Shown: piece after piece, positions 33,994 to 45,767 of the stretch
Position numbering within the stretch: the first letter of the stretch is position 1
Layout of the letters: each line of letters begins with the position of its first letter
DNA from: CAWFKS01 sp963816435
GTDB taxonomy: Bacteria; Pseudomonadota; Alphaproteobacteria; Rhizobiales; Rhizobiaceae
Direction: 5' to 3'
Assembly: GCA_963816435.1 (NCBI GenBank)
Contig: CAWFKS010000010.1
Location: 1 to 64,000 of the forward strand
Length of the DNA stretch: 64,000 nt
Program-made: the position numbers and the translations under genes
Notes under the pieces: generated by a model
Told to the model about the DNA's origin: nothing
The model's input: the letters and a program-made list of their open reading frames with translations, nothing else
The model's database searches: none

Positions 33994-35352
33994 CTACTCC
34001 TCCACCGGCTGCATGTCGTCCGCCACCGATCGCATCTGCGAGCGCGTCGGTCCGCTTCTTTCCGGAATCAGGCCGCGCGGGCTGAAGCGCAGCACCAGAA
34101 GCAGGATGAGCCCCATCAGGAAGAGCCGCATGTGTGGCGCGGCCTCCAGCAGATGGTCGCGCACCGGGTTGCCGGTAGGCAACGGCGAGGTGATCACTCT
34201 CATCAGCCAGGCGCCGACGGGCTCCGCCTCGACCCAGACGAACCAGATCAGGAAGGCGCCCAGCACGGCGCCCCAATTGTTGCCGGAGCCACCAACGATC
34301 ACCATCACCCATATCAGGAAGGTGTAGCGGAGCGGCTCGAAGGATGTCGGAGTGAACTGACCGTCGAGCGTGATCAGCATGGCTCCCGCAACGCCGACCA
34401 CGGCCGATCCGAGCACGAAGACCTGCAGATGGCGCGCCGTCACGTCCTTGCCCATCGCCTCGGCTGCGTCGCGATTGTCGCGAATGGCGCGCATCATGCG
34501 GCCCCAGGGCGAGTGCAGCGCCCTCTCCGACAGCCACATGACGAGGATCAGCACGACTGCGAACAGGCCCGCGTAGCACAGCTTCACGAATATGCTCGAA
34601 GCCGTCGAAAGATCCGGACCGAACCAGTGCGAGATGTCGATGAACCACTGGCTGCGCTGGAGATTGATCTCGAAAGGCACCGGCCGCGGCAGGCCAGTGA
34701 CATTCTTGACGCCGCGGTCCAGCCATTCCTCGTTCTTCAGCGTTTCGACGATGATTTCCGAAATGCCCAGCGTGGCGATGGCGAGATAGTCCGACCGCAG
34801 CCCCAGCGCCACCTTGCCGACGACCCAGGCCGCAGCGGCCGCGAAGACACCACCCACCAGCCACGACAGGATGATGGGCATGTTGGCGCCACCGAGATAG
34901 CCTGTCGAGGAAGGATTGACCGCCTCGATGGCATCCACCGCCGGCACATAGGCGATGCGGATGACGAAATAGCTGCCGACGACGATGATGACGGTCAGCA
35001 GTCCGCGCAGGAAGCCGTGGAAGAAGCGCCTCACGAGGACGACAAGGGCGATGGTGGCGACCAGCAGCAGCAGGGAAATGCCCATGCCGACGCCGCCGGC
35101 AGCCCAGGCCTCGGCGATCGGCTCCTGCGAGACCAGCACCGCGGCGAGACCGCCGAGCGCGCTGAAGCCCATGATGCCGACATTGAACAGGCCGGCATAG
35201 CCCCACTGGATGTTGACGCCGAGCGCCATGATCGCCGACAGCAGGGCGAGATTGACGATGCCGAGCCCGACGTTCCAGCTCTGCGTGAAGCCGACGACGA
35301 CGATCGCCGCCGCCATGATCAGGTACAGGACGAGGATGCGCATGGCGCTCAC
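33994..35352 (-). CDS. livM: Branched-chain amino acid ABC permease LivM
   Basis: About 452 residues with roughly ten hydrophobic segments. It contains GYAGLFNVGIMGFSALGG and GLRSDYLAIATLGISEII, both conserved in LivM. GTG 35352 has GGGAGG five bases upstream and overlaps the livH stop (GTGA), so I prefer it to ATG 35343. An insertion of about 100 residues after the first four membrane segments makes it longer than E. coli LivM; it is common in alphaproteobacterial versions. Part of a liv operon on the minus strand. Confidence 0.9.
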   Translation of the reverse strand: MSAMRILVLYLIMAAAIVVVGFTQSWNVGLGIVNLALLSAIMALGVNIQWGYAGLFNVGIMGFSALGGLAAVLVSQEPIAEAWAAGGVGMGISLLLLVATIALVVLVRRFFHGFLRGLLTVIIVVGSYFVIRIAYVPAVDAIEAVNPSSTGYLGGANMPIILSWLVGGVFAAAAAWVVGKVALGLRSDYLAIATLGISEIIVETLKNEEWLDRGVKNVTGLPRPVPFEINLQRSQWFIDISHWFGPDLSTASSIFVKLCYAGLFAVVLILVMWLSERALHSPWGRMMRAIRDNRDAAEAMGKDVTARHLQVFVLGSAVVGVAGAMLITLDGQFTPTSFEPLRYTFLIWVMVIVGGSGNNWGAVLGAFLIWFVWVEAEPVGAWLMRVITSPLPTGNPVRDHLLEAAPHMRLFLMGLILLLVLRFSPRGLIPERSGPTRSQMRSVADDMQPVEE

Positions 35353-36350
35353 AGCACCCTCCCGCGGAAGATGCCCGTCGGCCTGATCAGCAGCACCAGC
35401 ACCAGTATGATGAAGGAGACCGCGAACTTGTAGTCGGTCGACAGCAGCTGCACGAGACCTGTCGGGTGGAAATCGAGATATTCCAGCACACGTTTGTAGG
35501 GATAGGTGATCATCACCTCGGAAAAGGCGACGACGTAGCCGCCGACAATGGCGCCGAATGGCTGGCCGATGCCGCCGACGATGGCCGCCGCGAAGATCGG
35601 CAGCAGGAGCTGGAAATAGGTGAAGGGCTTGAAGCTCTTGTCGAGCCCGTAGAGCACGCCGGCGATCGTCGCCAGCGCCGCGGCGATGATCCACGTCACC
35701 ATGACGACGCGCTCGGGATTGATGCCCGACAGAAGCGCCAGGTCCTCATTGTCGGAGAAGGCGCGCATCGCCTTGCCGGTGCGCGAACGCTGCAGGAACC
35801 AGAACAGGGCGACGACGACGATGATGGCGACGACGACGGTGATCAGCGCCGAGACCCTCAGCGCCAGCCCTTCCGTCATGCCGGTATAGTCGCGGAACTC
35901 GCGCACGTTGAAGACGAAGCGTTCGCCGTCGGCGAAGACCTGGTCGCTCGGCCCGATGATGAAGCGCACGAGCCCGTTGAGCATGAACATGACGCCGACG
36001 GACGCCATCACCATGACGATGGGCGCAGCGCGGGTGCGCCGGTAGAAGCGGAACACGGCGCGGTCGAAGAACAGCGAGATCAGCACCGCCGCCACGATGC
36101 CGAACGGCAGCGCCAAAAGTGCCGTCGGCAGCGGACCGAAGCTGATGCCCATCGACTGGAACCACCAGGTGAACAGGATCACCACCATGGTGCCGAAGGC
36201 CATCAGGTCGCCGTGCGCGAAATTGGCGAAACGCAGGATGCCGAAGACCAGCGTCACGCCCAGCGCACCGAGCGCCAGCTGCGAGCCGTAGGACAGCGCC
36301 GGCAGGAGCACGAAGTTCGAAAACAGGACCAGGGCTTCGAGGATATGCAT
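35349..36350 (-). CDS. livH: Branched-chain amino acid ABC permease LivH
   Basis: A 333-residue permease with about eight hydrophobic segments, including YGSQLALGALGVTLVFGILR, NFAHGDLMAFGTM and the C-terminal FAAAIVGGIGQPFGAIVGG, characteristic of LivH. It pairs with LivM to form the channel. It begins 4 bp after the livF stop codon and overlaps livM. Confidence 0.94.
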   Translation of the reverse strand: MHILEALVLFSNFVLLPALSYGSQLALGALGVTLVFGILRFANFAHGDLMAFGTMVVILFTWWFQSMGISFGPLPTALLALPFGIVAAVLISLFFDRAVFRFYRRTRAAPIVMVMASVGVMFMLNGLVRFIIGPSDQVFADGERFVFNVREFRDYTGMTEGLALRVSALITVVVAIIVVVALFWFLQRSRTGKAMRAFSDNEDLALLSGINPERVVMVTWIIAAALATIAGVLYGLDKSFKPFTYFQLLLPIFAAAIVGGIGQPFGAIVGGYVVAFSEVMITYPYKRVLEYLDFHPTGLVQLLSTDYKFAVSFIILVLVLLIRPTGIFRGRVL

Positions 36351-36353
36351 GTC

Positions 36354-37058
36354 TCAGCCCCCCAGGAACGAGGCGCGAACCTCGGCATTGGCGAGCAGTG
36401 CCTCGCCGGTGTCGGTGAAGCGGTTGGCCCCCTGGACAAGCACGTAGCCGCGGTCGGCGATGTTGAGCGCCTGGCGGGCGTTCTGCTCGACCATCAGGAT
36501 GGCGATGCCGGTGGCAGCCACGTCGAGGATGCGGTCGAACAGCTCGTCCATGACGATCGGCGACACGCCCGCGGTGGGTTCGTCGAGCATCAGCACGGAA
36601 GGCTCGGTCATCAGCGCGCGGCCGACGGCCACCTGCTGGCGCTGGCCTCCCGAGAGTTCGCCGGCCGGCTGACGGCGCTTTTCCTTGAGCACCGGAAACA
36701 GCTGGTAGACCTGCTCCAGCGTGCCGGAAAAATCGTCGTCGCGGATATAGGCGCCCATCTCGAGATTCTCCTGGACGGTCATCGTGACGAAGACGTTGTT
36801 GTTCTGCGGCACGAAGCCCATGCCCGCCTTCACGCGATCCTGGGGAGACAGTTCGGTGATGTCCTTGCCGCCGAGCAGCACCTTGCCCTTGCGCAGCTTC
36901 AGCATGCCGAACATCGCCTTCATCGCCGTCGACTTGCCGGCGCCGTTCGGCCCGACGATGACGGCGATCTCGCCCTTCTCGACGGCGACGGTGCACGAAT
37001 GCAGGATGTCGGCGCCGCCATAGCCGCCGGTCATCTCCTCTCCGATGAGAAAGCTCAT
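36354..37058 (-). CDS. livF: Branched-chain amino acid ABC ATPase LivF
   Basis: A 234-residue ATPase: Walker A VGPNGAGKSTAMKA, signature LSGGQRQQVAVGRA, Walker B LMLDEPTAGV, H-loop MVEQNA. It starts at ATG 37058, overlapping the livG stop (ATGA). Paired with LivG as the two-ATPase motor of the importer. Confidence 0.94.
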   Translation of the reverse strand: MSFLIGEEMTGGYGGADILHSCTVAVEKGEIAVIVGPNGAGKSTAMKAMFGMLKLRKGKVLLGGKDITELSPQDRVKAGMGFVPQNNNVFVTMTVQENLEMGAYIRDDDFSGTLEQVYQLFPVLKEKRRQPAGELSGGQRQQVAVGRALMTEPSVLMLDEPTAGVSPIVMDELFDRILDVAATGIAILMVEQNARQALNIADRGYVLVQGANRFTDTGEALLANAEVRASFLGG

Positions 37059-37881
37059 GTCGGCGCCCCCGCCGATCCGGCCGCGCCGTCCGCTGCCGCG
37101 GGCTTGCGCGGCGGCCGGTTCTTCAACCCGGTGCCGAGATAGGCCTCGATCACGTGCTCGTCCTTCATCGACCGCGTCCGCGGAGCCCTCGAACAGCACC
37201 TTCCCTTCGGCCATCACGATCACCGGATCGCAGAGCCGGGCGATGAAATCCATGTCGTGCTCGATCAGGCAGAACGTGTAGCCGCGCTCCTTGTTGAGAC
37301 GCACGATGGCGTCGCCGAGCGTCCTCAGCAGCGTGCGGTTGACGCCGGCGCCGACCTCGTCGAGGAACACGATCTTGGCGTCGACCATCATGGTGCGGCC
37401 GAGTTCGAGCAGCTTCTTCTGGCCGCCGGAGAGGTTGCCGGCCAGTTCGTCGGCGACCTGCCTGATCTGCAGGAAGTCGATCACCTCGTCGGCCCGCCGC
37501 CTGACCGCGTCCTCTGTCATCGCGCACCGCCCGCGGCTTGACCCAGACGTCGACCAGGCTCTCGCCGGGCTGCTTGCCGGGAACCATCATCAAGTTCTCG
37601 CGCACCGTCAGCGTCGAGAATTCGTGCGCGATCTGGAAGGTTCTCAGCAGGCCCTTGTCGAAGAGCTGGTGCGGCTTGAGGCCGGTAATGTCCTCGTCGT
37701 CGAGCCAGACCTTGCCCGACGTCGGCGTGTAATGTCCGGCGACGACATTGAAGAGCGTCGTCTTGCCGGCGCCGTTCGGACCGATGAGGCCCGTTATCGA
37801 GCCCTTTTCGATTTCGATGCTGGCCCCGTCGACGGCACGGATGCCGCCGAAATGCATGTGAAGATCTTCTACGCGGATCAT
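37055..37881 (-). CDS. livG: Branched-chain amino acid ABC ATPase LivG, two frameshifts
   Basis: About 275 residues, of LivG length, if two one-base frameshifts are bridged. First frame (37881 to about 37530): RVEDLHMHFGGIRAVDGAS, Walker A LIGPNGAGKTTLFNVV. Second frame (about 37525-37170): signature LSGGQKKLLELGRTMM, Walker B IVFLDEVGAGV, H-loop IEHDMDF. Third frame (about 37170-37055): KDEHVIEAYLGTGLKN, ending in a stop that overlaps livF. All ATPase motifs are intact, so the indels are probably sequence errors. First gene of the minus-strand liv operon. Confidence 0.85.
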
Positions 37882-38090
37882 TCACTTCCCCGGTTTGCGC
37901 AGGGTTGAACCCGATTTCCGGGTGGTCCCTGCTTCGGCGCCTGCTCGGGTGTTTCCCTCGCGCCGGCGCCGCTTCGTCGTTGTTGTCTATCGTTCGGGCC
38001 CGCGGCTCCCCCGCCGCATGGCCCTGTCCGTTTTGTTGTGGCGGAACCGCCGAGTCAACAGGCGCGAGCCGCATTCCCTTGCCGACGTCC

Positions 38091-38129
38091 CATAAAAGAA
38101 CAGCCCGGCGCGCGATGGCCGGGCTGTTC
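38091..38129 (-). terminator. Terminator of livK
   Basis: Perfect 12-bp inverted repeat GAACAGCCCGGC (38098-38109) / GCCGGGCTGTTC (38118-38129). Read on the minus strand, it is followed by TTTT. It lies 22 bp after the livK stop codon. Confidence 0.85.
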
Positions 38130-38150
38130 GTTCGCTACCCGTATCAGGTC

Positions 38151-39360
38151 TCAGTGATACTTGACGGTCGTGAACTTGCCGTCCTTGACGACATATTCCT
38201 CGTAGGTGCCGGCGGCCTCACCGGGGCCGATCAGCTCGACATTGGTCGCGCCCTGGTAGTCGACGTCGCCGCCGTCCTTGAGGATCTTGAGCGCCTTGCC
38301 GAGTTCGCCGGCCAGGATCTTCTCGCCGGGGGCGTTGGCGACATCCATGACATGGTCCTTGACGCTTGCGCGGTCGGCGGAACCCGCCGCCTGCATGGCA
38401 AGCGCGATCAGCGCGGCCGCGTCATAGCTTTCGGCGGCGTAGGAGCTGGTCGGATCGACGTCGTTGTCCTTGGCGATCTTGGCGAATGCCTGCGGGCCCT
38501 CACCCTGCGAAGAGGGGTGCGTGCCGATGGTGCCGTCGAGCTGGCTGCCGAAGGTGTCGAGCAGGCTCTGGCCATACATGCCGTCGCCGAGGGCGAACTT
38601 GTCGAAGGCGCCGGAGTCGAGCGCCGACTGGATGATGCCCTTGCCGCCCTGGTCGACATAGCCGAGCACGACGAGCATGTCGCCGCCGGCTGCCTGGAGC
38701 GCGGCCACTTCGGCCGAGTAGTCGCCCTTGCCGTCCTCATGCGGGGCGTTGATGGTGACCTCACCGCCGGCCTTCTTGTAGGCGTCGGCGAAAGCTTCCG
38801 AGAGCCCCTTGCCGTAGTCGTTGTTGGTGTAGGTGACGGCCACCTTCTTGATGTCGTGGCTCATCAGCACGTCGGAAAGCACCTGGCCCTGGCGCGCGTC
38901 GGACGGGGAGGTGCGGAAGAACAGGCCGTGATCGTCGATCGTCGACAGCGCGGGCGAGGTCGCCGAGGGCGAGATCATGACGACGCCGTTCGGAATGGCG
39001 ACGTTGTTGAGCGTGGCGATGGTGACGCCGGAGCAGTCGTCGCCGACGATCGCCGCCACGTTGTCGGAGGTGACCAGCCGGGTCGCCGCGGCGGTCGCCG
39101 CAGCCGAGTCGATGCAGGTCGAGTCCGCGCGCACGGGCTTCAGCGTGGTCTTGCCGTCGAGGAAATTGCCACTGTCGTTGACCTCCTTAAGCGCCATCTC
39201 GGCGCTCGCGGCCATCGTCGGGCGTGATCGACTCGATCGGGCCGGTGAAGCCTAGCTCGATGCCGATGTTGACGTCGTCGGCCTGGGCGGCCGCCGAAGC
39301 GACCAGAAGGCCGGCCGCGGCGACTGTCGCCGCGAGAATTCCGCGTTTGTTGCTACGCAT
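38151..39360 (-). CDS. livK: Branched-chain amino acid ABC substrate-binding protein, one frameshift
   Basis: About 402 residues when one frameshift near 39213 is bridged. The start, ATG 39360, opens a signal peptide (ILAATVAAAGLLVASAAAQA) followed by DDVNIGIELGFTGPIESI. The main frame continues MAASAEMALKEVNDSGNFL, with AAIVGDDCSGVTIA and YTNNDYGKGLSEAFADAYKK, typical of the Leu/Ile/Val-binding protein fold. Periplasmic receptor for the LivMHFG importer. It has its own terminator and is separated from livG by about 270 bp, so it is probably a separate transcript. Confidence 0.9.
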
Positions 39361-39558
39361 TATCGCACTCCCTGTTTTCTTGCGCGCATCTCTTTATAAC
39401 GAACCCGCGCGGTATCGAAGCTGCCCGGGTAAGGAGCGCCGATACTGGTATTGTGGCGCGAATTTGTAAAGCGGTGCCACCAAGACGATCAAACCGGACC
39501 GCGGGCGACACCTCCCGATGCCTGCGGCCAACACCGAGAAAGCCGAGGAGACCAGGGG

Positions 39559-40950
<1,392 letters not shown>

Positions 40951-40961
40951 TTTTCTTGCGC

Positions 40962-41005
40962 GCAATTCCGGCCGGAAAACCGGTTTCCACTTTTCCCGGA
41001 ATTGC
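40962..41005. repeat. Short palindromic intergenic element after fumC
   Basis: A 10-bp inverted repeat GCAATTCCGG (40962-40971) / CCGGAATTGC (40996-41005) encloses a GAAAACCGGTTTCCACTTTT stretch. Elements of this wording are frequent between genes in Hyphomicrobiales genomes (recalled, not searched). It may also end fumC transcription. Confidence 0.6.
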
Positions 41006-41026
41006 CCGAGGCCGGGCCGCCTTCGT

Positions 41027-41722
41027 TCATTCCGCCGAAAGCCGCGCCGCGATCTCCCGGATCGCGGCGCTTTCGTCTTCGCCGCGCGCCTTTCGGCTTG
41101 CCGCGAGGCAGGCCTGCGATTTCAGGATGACGCCGTCGGCCAGCACCTTCAGATGGTTGGCGCGAAGCGTCGAGCCGGTCGTGGTGATGTCGACGATGAC
41201 GTCGGCCGAGCCGGCCGCCGGCGCGCCTTCGGTGGCGCCGAGGCTTTCGACGATGCGGTAGACCTGGATGCCGTGCTTGCCGGAAAAGAACTGCTGGGTG
41301 AGCCGCCAGTATTTGGTGGCGATCCGCAGCCGCCGGCCGTGACGCTGGCGGAAATCGGCGGCGACGTCGTCGAGGTCGGCCATGGTGTCGACGTCGAGCC
41401 AGACCTCCGGCACCGCCACCACGACGTCGGCGAAGCCGAAGCCGAGCCTCGCGGCGATCTCGGCGCGCGCGTCGAAATCGGCGATCGTCTCGCGCAGCAG
41501 GTCCTCGCCGGTGACGCCGAGATCGACGCCGCCATTGCCGATCTCGCGGGCGATCTCGGAGGCCGACAGGAAGACGAGCTCGATGTCGTCGCGGCCCTCG
41601 ATGCGGCCGCGATACTTGCGCGCGTCCTCGGCCTCGGTGACGGGCAGGCCGGCGGCGGCGAGCCTGTCGAGCGCCTGTTCCTTCAGCCGGCCCTTGGAGG
41701 GGAGCGCCAGCGTGATGCTCAT
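41027..41722 (-). CDS. hisG: ATP phosphoribosyltransferase, short form
   Basis: A 231-residue first enzyme of histidine synthesis, of the short HisG type that needs HisZ. It begins ITLALPSKGRLKEQALDRLA, has LGVTGEDLLRE and GSADVIVDITTTGSTLRANH, the PRPP-binding stretch. The ATG at 41722 overlaps the hisZ stop codon. Last gene of hisS-hisZ-hisG. Confidence 0.96.
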   Translation of the reverse strand: MSITLALPSKGRLKEQALDRLAAAGLPVTEAEDARKYRGRIEGRDDIELVFLSASEIAREIGNGGVDLGVTGEDLLRETIADFDARAEIAARLGFGFADVVVAVPEVWLDVDTMADLDDVAADFRQRHGRRLRIATKYWRLTQQFFSGKHGIQVYRIVESLGATEGAPAAGSADVIVDITTTGSTLRANHLKVLADGVILKSQACLAASRKARGEDESAAIREIAARLSAE

Positions 41723-42840
41723 GCAGCACCCCCCTTCAATTCCGCGATGCGGTCGAGCCAGGCCGAGAAGCCGACGCCGGGAATCGGGCTTTCCGCGCCA
41801 AGCAGCGTCAGCAGCCGGTCGTAGCGCCCGCCGCCGACCAGCGGCCGCGCGCCGTCTTCGGCGGCGATCTCGAACACCAGCCCGGTATAATAGTCGAGCG
41901 GCCGGCCGAAGCCGGCGTCGTAGCGGATATGCTCCAGCGGCAGCCCGGCAGCCTCGATCCGCTCCGCCCGCGCGGCAAAGCGCGACAGCGCGGTCGACAG
42001 CGACAGGCCGGCGCGGGCGGCGAAATCGGCGAGCACGTCGTGGGCGGTTGCAAGCGGCGTCTCGATGTCGAGGAAATTCCTGAGCGCGGCCAGCGCGTCG
42101 TCGGAAAGCCGCACGCTTCTCAGGATCGACTTCTCGATCAGCCGCCGCGCGATCTCGTTCGGCGAACGGCCGGCGCTCGGCGAAAGCCCCGCCTCCTCCA
42201 TGCGGCTTGCGATGTGGGCGGCAAGCGGCTCCGGTTCGCCGGCCATCACCAGCCCGGCCACCGGCTCCTCCAGCGGCGCGCCGCGCGGCGGCTCGGCGAG
42301 GTCGGCGAGTGCGGCAGTGAGCGTCTCGGGCGAGCCGAAGGCGCGCGTCAGCCGCATCTGCCAGCCGCGCGGCAGGCCGAGCCCGGCCAGCACCGCCTCG
42401 AACACCGACTGGTCGCCGAGCGTGATCTTCAGCCTGGCGCCGGGCAGCAGCCGCGTCACCAGCGCATGCGCGTCGGCCAGCGAGCGGGCGTCGGCGGCGG
42501 CGGTGTCGGCATCGCCCAGATCCTCGACGCCGGCCTGGAAGAACTCGGCCGCGCCCTCGCGGCGCTGCCGGAACACCTCGCCCAGATAGCCGTAGCGGCG
42601 CGGCGTGCCGGCGCGGCTGGCGATGTGGTCGAGGCAGACGGGGATGGTGAATTCCGGCCGCAGGCACAGGCTCTCGCCGGTCTCGCTCTCGGTGAGGAAA
42701 ATGCGCCGGCGCAGATCCTCGCCGGCCATGTCGAGGAACGGGTCGGCCGGCTGCAGCATCGCCACCTCGGCGATGTCAGCGCCGCGCCCGGCAAACAGCG
42801 CCAGCACATCAGCGGCGAAGTCGGGATAGCGCGGGGTCAT
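41719..42840 (-). CDS. hisZ: ATP phosphoribosyltransferase regulatory subunit
   Basis: A 373-residue HisRS paralogue without tRNA-binding domain. It retains class II-like parts, EVFRQRREGAAEFFQAGVED, LRPEFTIPVC and RYDAGFGRPLDYYTGLVFE, and ends with GGGRYDRLL. HisZ joins HisG in a hetero-octamer and gives histidine feedback control. It overlaps hisG and follows hisS on the same strand. Confidence 0.94.
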   Translation of the reverse strand: MTPRYPDFAADVLALFAGRGADIAEVAMLQPADPFLDMAGEDLRRRIFLTESETGESLCLRPEFTIPVCLDHIASRAGTPRRYGYLGEVFRQRREGAAEFFQAGVEDLGDADTAAADARSLADAHALVTRLLPGARLKITLGDQSVFEAVLAGLGLPRGWQMRLTRAFGSPETLTAALADLAEPPRGAPLEEPVAGLVMAGEPEPLAAHIASRMEEAGLSPSAGRSPNEIARRLIEKSILRSVRLSDDALAALRNFLDIETPLATAHDVLADFAARAGLSLSTALSRFAARAERIEAAGLPLEHIRYDAGFGRPLDYYTGLVFEIAAEDGARPLVGGGRYDRLLTLLGAESPIPGVGFSAWLDRIAELKGGAA

Positions 42841-42931
42841 TGCGGCCCACCGATCCCGGCAAGGCAGGGCAGAGGGGGGCGCGAAAGGGCGCCGGCCTCT
42901 CCGGATTTCGGAAAAGCACGCACGGCTCCGC

Positions 42932-44576
42932 TCACGTCCCCTGCCGCTCGGCGTCCTGCGCGGCCAGAACTTTTTTCACCGCCGCGACCAGCTCGCTCTC
43001 CTTGACCGAAAACTGCGCCGGGCGGCCTTCGCGCCATTCGGCGTTGTCGGAGATTTCCTTCGACAGCTGCTCGCCGAGCGCCATGTCCTTGATCTGCACC
43101 TCGCCGGCAGCGCGTTCGTCGCCGCCCTGGATCACCACGCAGGGGCTGCCGCGGCGGTCGGCATATTTCATCTGCGCCTTCATGCCGGCGCCGCCGAGAT
43201 ACATCTCCGCCCTGATGCCGGCGCCGCGAAGCTCGGCCACCATCTTCTGGTAGCGCCCGAGGCTTTCGGTGTCGCGGTCCATGACCAGCACCACGACCGG
43301 CGCGCGCGCCGCCGCACTTTCCAGCTTGCCGAGGTTCTTCAGCGCCGTCGTCAGGCGCGACACGCCGATGGAAAAGCCCGTCGCCGGCACCGGCTCGCCG
43401 CGGAAGCGCGACACCAGCCCGTCATAGCGGCCGCCGCCGGCGACCGAGCCGAAGCGGACGATCTCGCCCTTCTCGTTGGGCACCTCGAACAGCAGCTCGG
43501 CCTCGTAGACCGGGCCGGTGTAGTATTCGAGGCCGCGCACGACGGAGGGGTCGATGCTGATGCGGTCGCATCCCATAGCCTGCGGCTGCGCAACATGGCC
43601 TCGCAATGTCGCTCGAGCTCTTCAGTGGCCTTCGGAACGCGACACGTTGTCGAGCGCTCATAGCACGTGCCGATCTTCACGCATCAGAAAGATCGAGCTC
43701 TGATCGAGATGAACTTCGTTGCGGATTTCTGCAGTGCTGCGGACCTCGCAGTTCGCGAACAGCTTCATCTCCGGTCTTGTTCAGGACGAGAGTCCAACAA
43801 ATCGCGTTCACTTGTCGCCTCGTCCAGCCCGGCGCCCTTGGTGAAATCGCCTCGCCTTCCTTCCGCCGTCCCAGCGCCCTGGTCCGAGCAGCTAGCTGCA
43901 CACCCTCCGGGCCGAACTTGTCGAGCTTGTCGATCGCGCGCAGCACCGTCAGCCGGCGGCCGGCGTTTTCGTCGCCGCCGAGCCCGATCGCCTCCAGCAC
44001 GCCGTCGAGCACCTTGCGGTTGTTGACGCGGATCACGTAGTCGCCGCGCTTTATCCCGACCGCCTCCAGCGTGTCGGCCATCATCATCGCCATCTCGGCG
44101 TCGGCCGCGACGCCCGGCGTGCCGACCGTATCGGCGTCGAACTGCATGAACTGGCGGAAGCGGCCCGGCCCCGGCTTCTCGTTGCGGAACACCCAGCCGG
44201 AGCGATAGGAGCGGAACGGCTTCGGCAGGCGCTCGAAATTCTCCGCCACGTAGCGCGCCAGCGGCGCCGTCAGGTCGTAGCGCAGCGACAGCCACTCTCC
44301 TTCCTTCCCTGTCGCGTCTCCGCCGCTCCTCGCCCCTTGCGCGTCGTCGTCCCGGAACGAAAAAACGCCCTCGTTCGGCCGGTCCTGGTCGGGCAGGAAC
44401 TTTCCGAGCGCGTCGGTGTATTCGATCATCGGCTGCTCGACCGGGTCGAAGCCGTAGAGCTCGTAGACCTCGCGGATCTTCGCCGTCATCGCCTCGACGG
44501 CGCGAATGTCGTCGGCCGAACGGTCGGCGAAGCCGCGCGGCAGCCGCGCTTTCATCTTGTCTTTTTTGTCGGCCAT
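42932..44576 (-). pseudogene. hisS: Histidyl-tRNA synthetase, middle segment scrambled
   Basis: The start (ATG 44576, DKMKARLPRGFADRSADDIR) and the first 250 residues are intact, with motif 2 region RSGWVFRNEKPGPGRFRQF. The last 215 residues (from about 43580 down) are intact too, with VVRGLEYYTGPVYEAELLFE, GGGRYDGLV and the C-terminal anticodon-binding domain. Between about 43580 and 43920 the frame is broken repeatedly; pieces such as FTKGAGLDEATSER remain recognisable in shifting frames. The segment is also less GC-rich. HisRS is essential, so either the region is mis-sequenced or another hisS copy exists. The gene heads hisS-hisZ-hisG. Confidence 0.85.
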
Positions 44577-45767
44577 TTCGGGGTTCGCATGGCTGGAGGC
44601 CGCGCCTGCACGGGCGGGCACGGGCCGTGAAAGGAAACTGGCGGGCGTGTAGCCGATAGAGCCGAAAGCGGCAAGGGCGGGGTCTTCGCAGACGTGGCGG
44701 CAGCGCCCTTCCTCTCCCCCTCGGGGGGAGGGTGCCGAGCGAAGCGAGGCGGGTGGGGTCGTCCAGGAAGGGTGCCGACGCCGTTTCCCCGCCCCCTCCA
44801 CCGCCTCCGGCGGTCCCCCTCCCCCGCTTCGCAGGGGAGGATCAACGTCGCGGACGGCCTCGCCCCGGATCCTCACCCGTTTACGGGGGAGGGGGACCAT
44901 GCGAAGCATGGTGGAGGGGGCATTGCCCAAACATCTTCATCGCCACGCCCGGCATCTCTGCCGTCTGGCCATTGTCAAAGAACCCGCGCCTGTCGCGAGG
45001 ATCGCTGCGCGATCCCGCTGGGCGCTTTCGCCAGGATCGCCTTGCGGCGATCCGGCTGGGAAGACGGGCGGCCGTTCGGACGCTCATCTAGGGTAGTAAC
45101 GTTGCGACCTCGCGGCCGCCCGTCCGGCGATTTTTGCGGTCACCGCCCGTTCCGCTTCCTGCACCCGGCTTCAGGAGGTTTCCGCGACAAGCGACATTCG
45201 CGTCGCTCCCGCCTCATCCTCCAGCGGCGGCGGCTCTTCACCGCCGCCTCCCCGGGCGCCCTTAAGCGCTCGTCCAGCGCACAGGGGCCGGTAGTACCCC
45301 CAGGGGAACCCTTGGACAGTGCCGCCCCGGACGAACCAGCGCCACGTTAGCGCGATCCGGCGGAGGCGCCGGTCCCTCCCCACGCAATCACCGTCATGAT
45401 CGGTGTTCCCGCGGAAGGGACTGAGGGCGATGGTACGGGAGGTGGAGAGGGTGGGGACAAATGAGGGAGTGGGGAATGGGGAGTAGTGAGTGGGAACAGG
45501 AGGTTGGCGCGAGCGGGTGGCGCGGCTGTCCACGTACGGCGATTCGACGGCCTGCCTCCACGGTCCCGCGCGGCCGACCTTCCCCCATCGGGGAGCGGGA
45601 GCGCGGGCGCTCCGGTCGCCCTCATGGTGAGCCGTCGAACCACGGGCGCCTGGCAGTCCGTCACCAAGCACGGCGACGGCGATTGCCGAATCCCCGTCGC
45701 TCTTCCTGAGCCGTCGAGCGCGGCCGAGCTTCGGATCCTGATCAGCTCGTCCCGTGAGAGCAGAAGC
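44577..45767. other. Non-coding spacer between hisS and GIY-YIG remnant
   Basis: About 1.2 kb with no gene that I can support. Long overlapping frames on both strands are GC-driven and lack motifs and start signals. It contains the palindrome cluster at 44703-44925, described separately, and an imperfect repeat of the type GGATCGCTGCGCGATCC near 45000-45060. Confidence 0.5.
44703..44925. repeat. Cluster of GC-rich palindromes
   Basis: Several short hairpins follow one another: CTCTCCCCCTCGGGGGGAGG, ACCGCC-TCC-GGCGGT, CCTCCCCCGCTTCGCAGGGG and CCATGC-GAA-GCATGG. A related hairpin occurs at 60519-60539. They look like the mosaic intergenic palindromes (REP/BIME-like) of rhizobial genomes. Function unknown. 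Confidence 0.6.

Noticed and set aside
45171..45671. Frame of 166 codons on the minus strand and overlapping forward frames
   Set aside because: Low-complexity, no start signal, no motif, several equally long frames in the same place.
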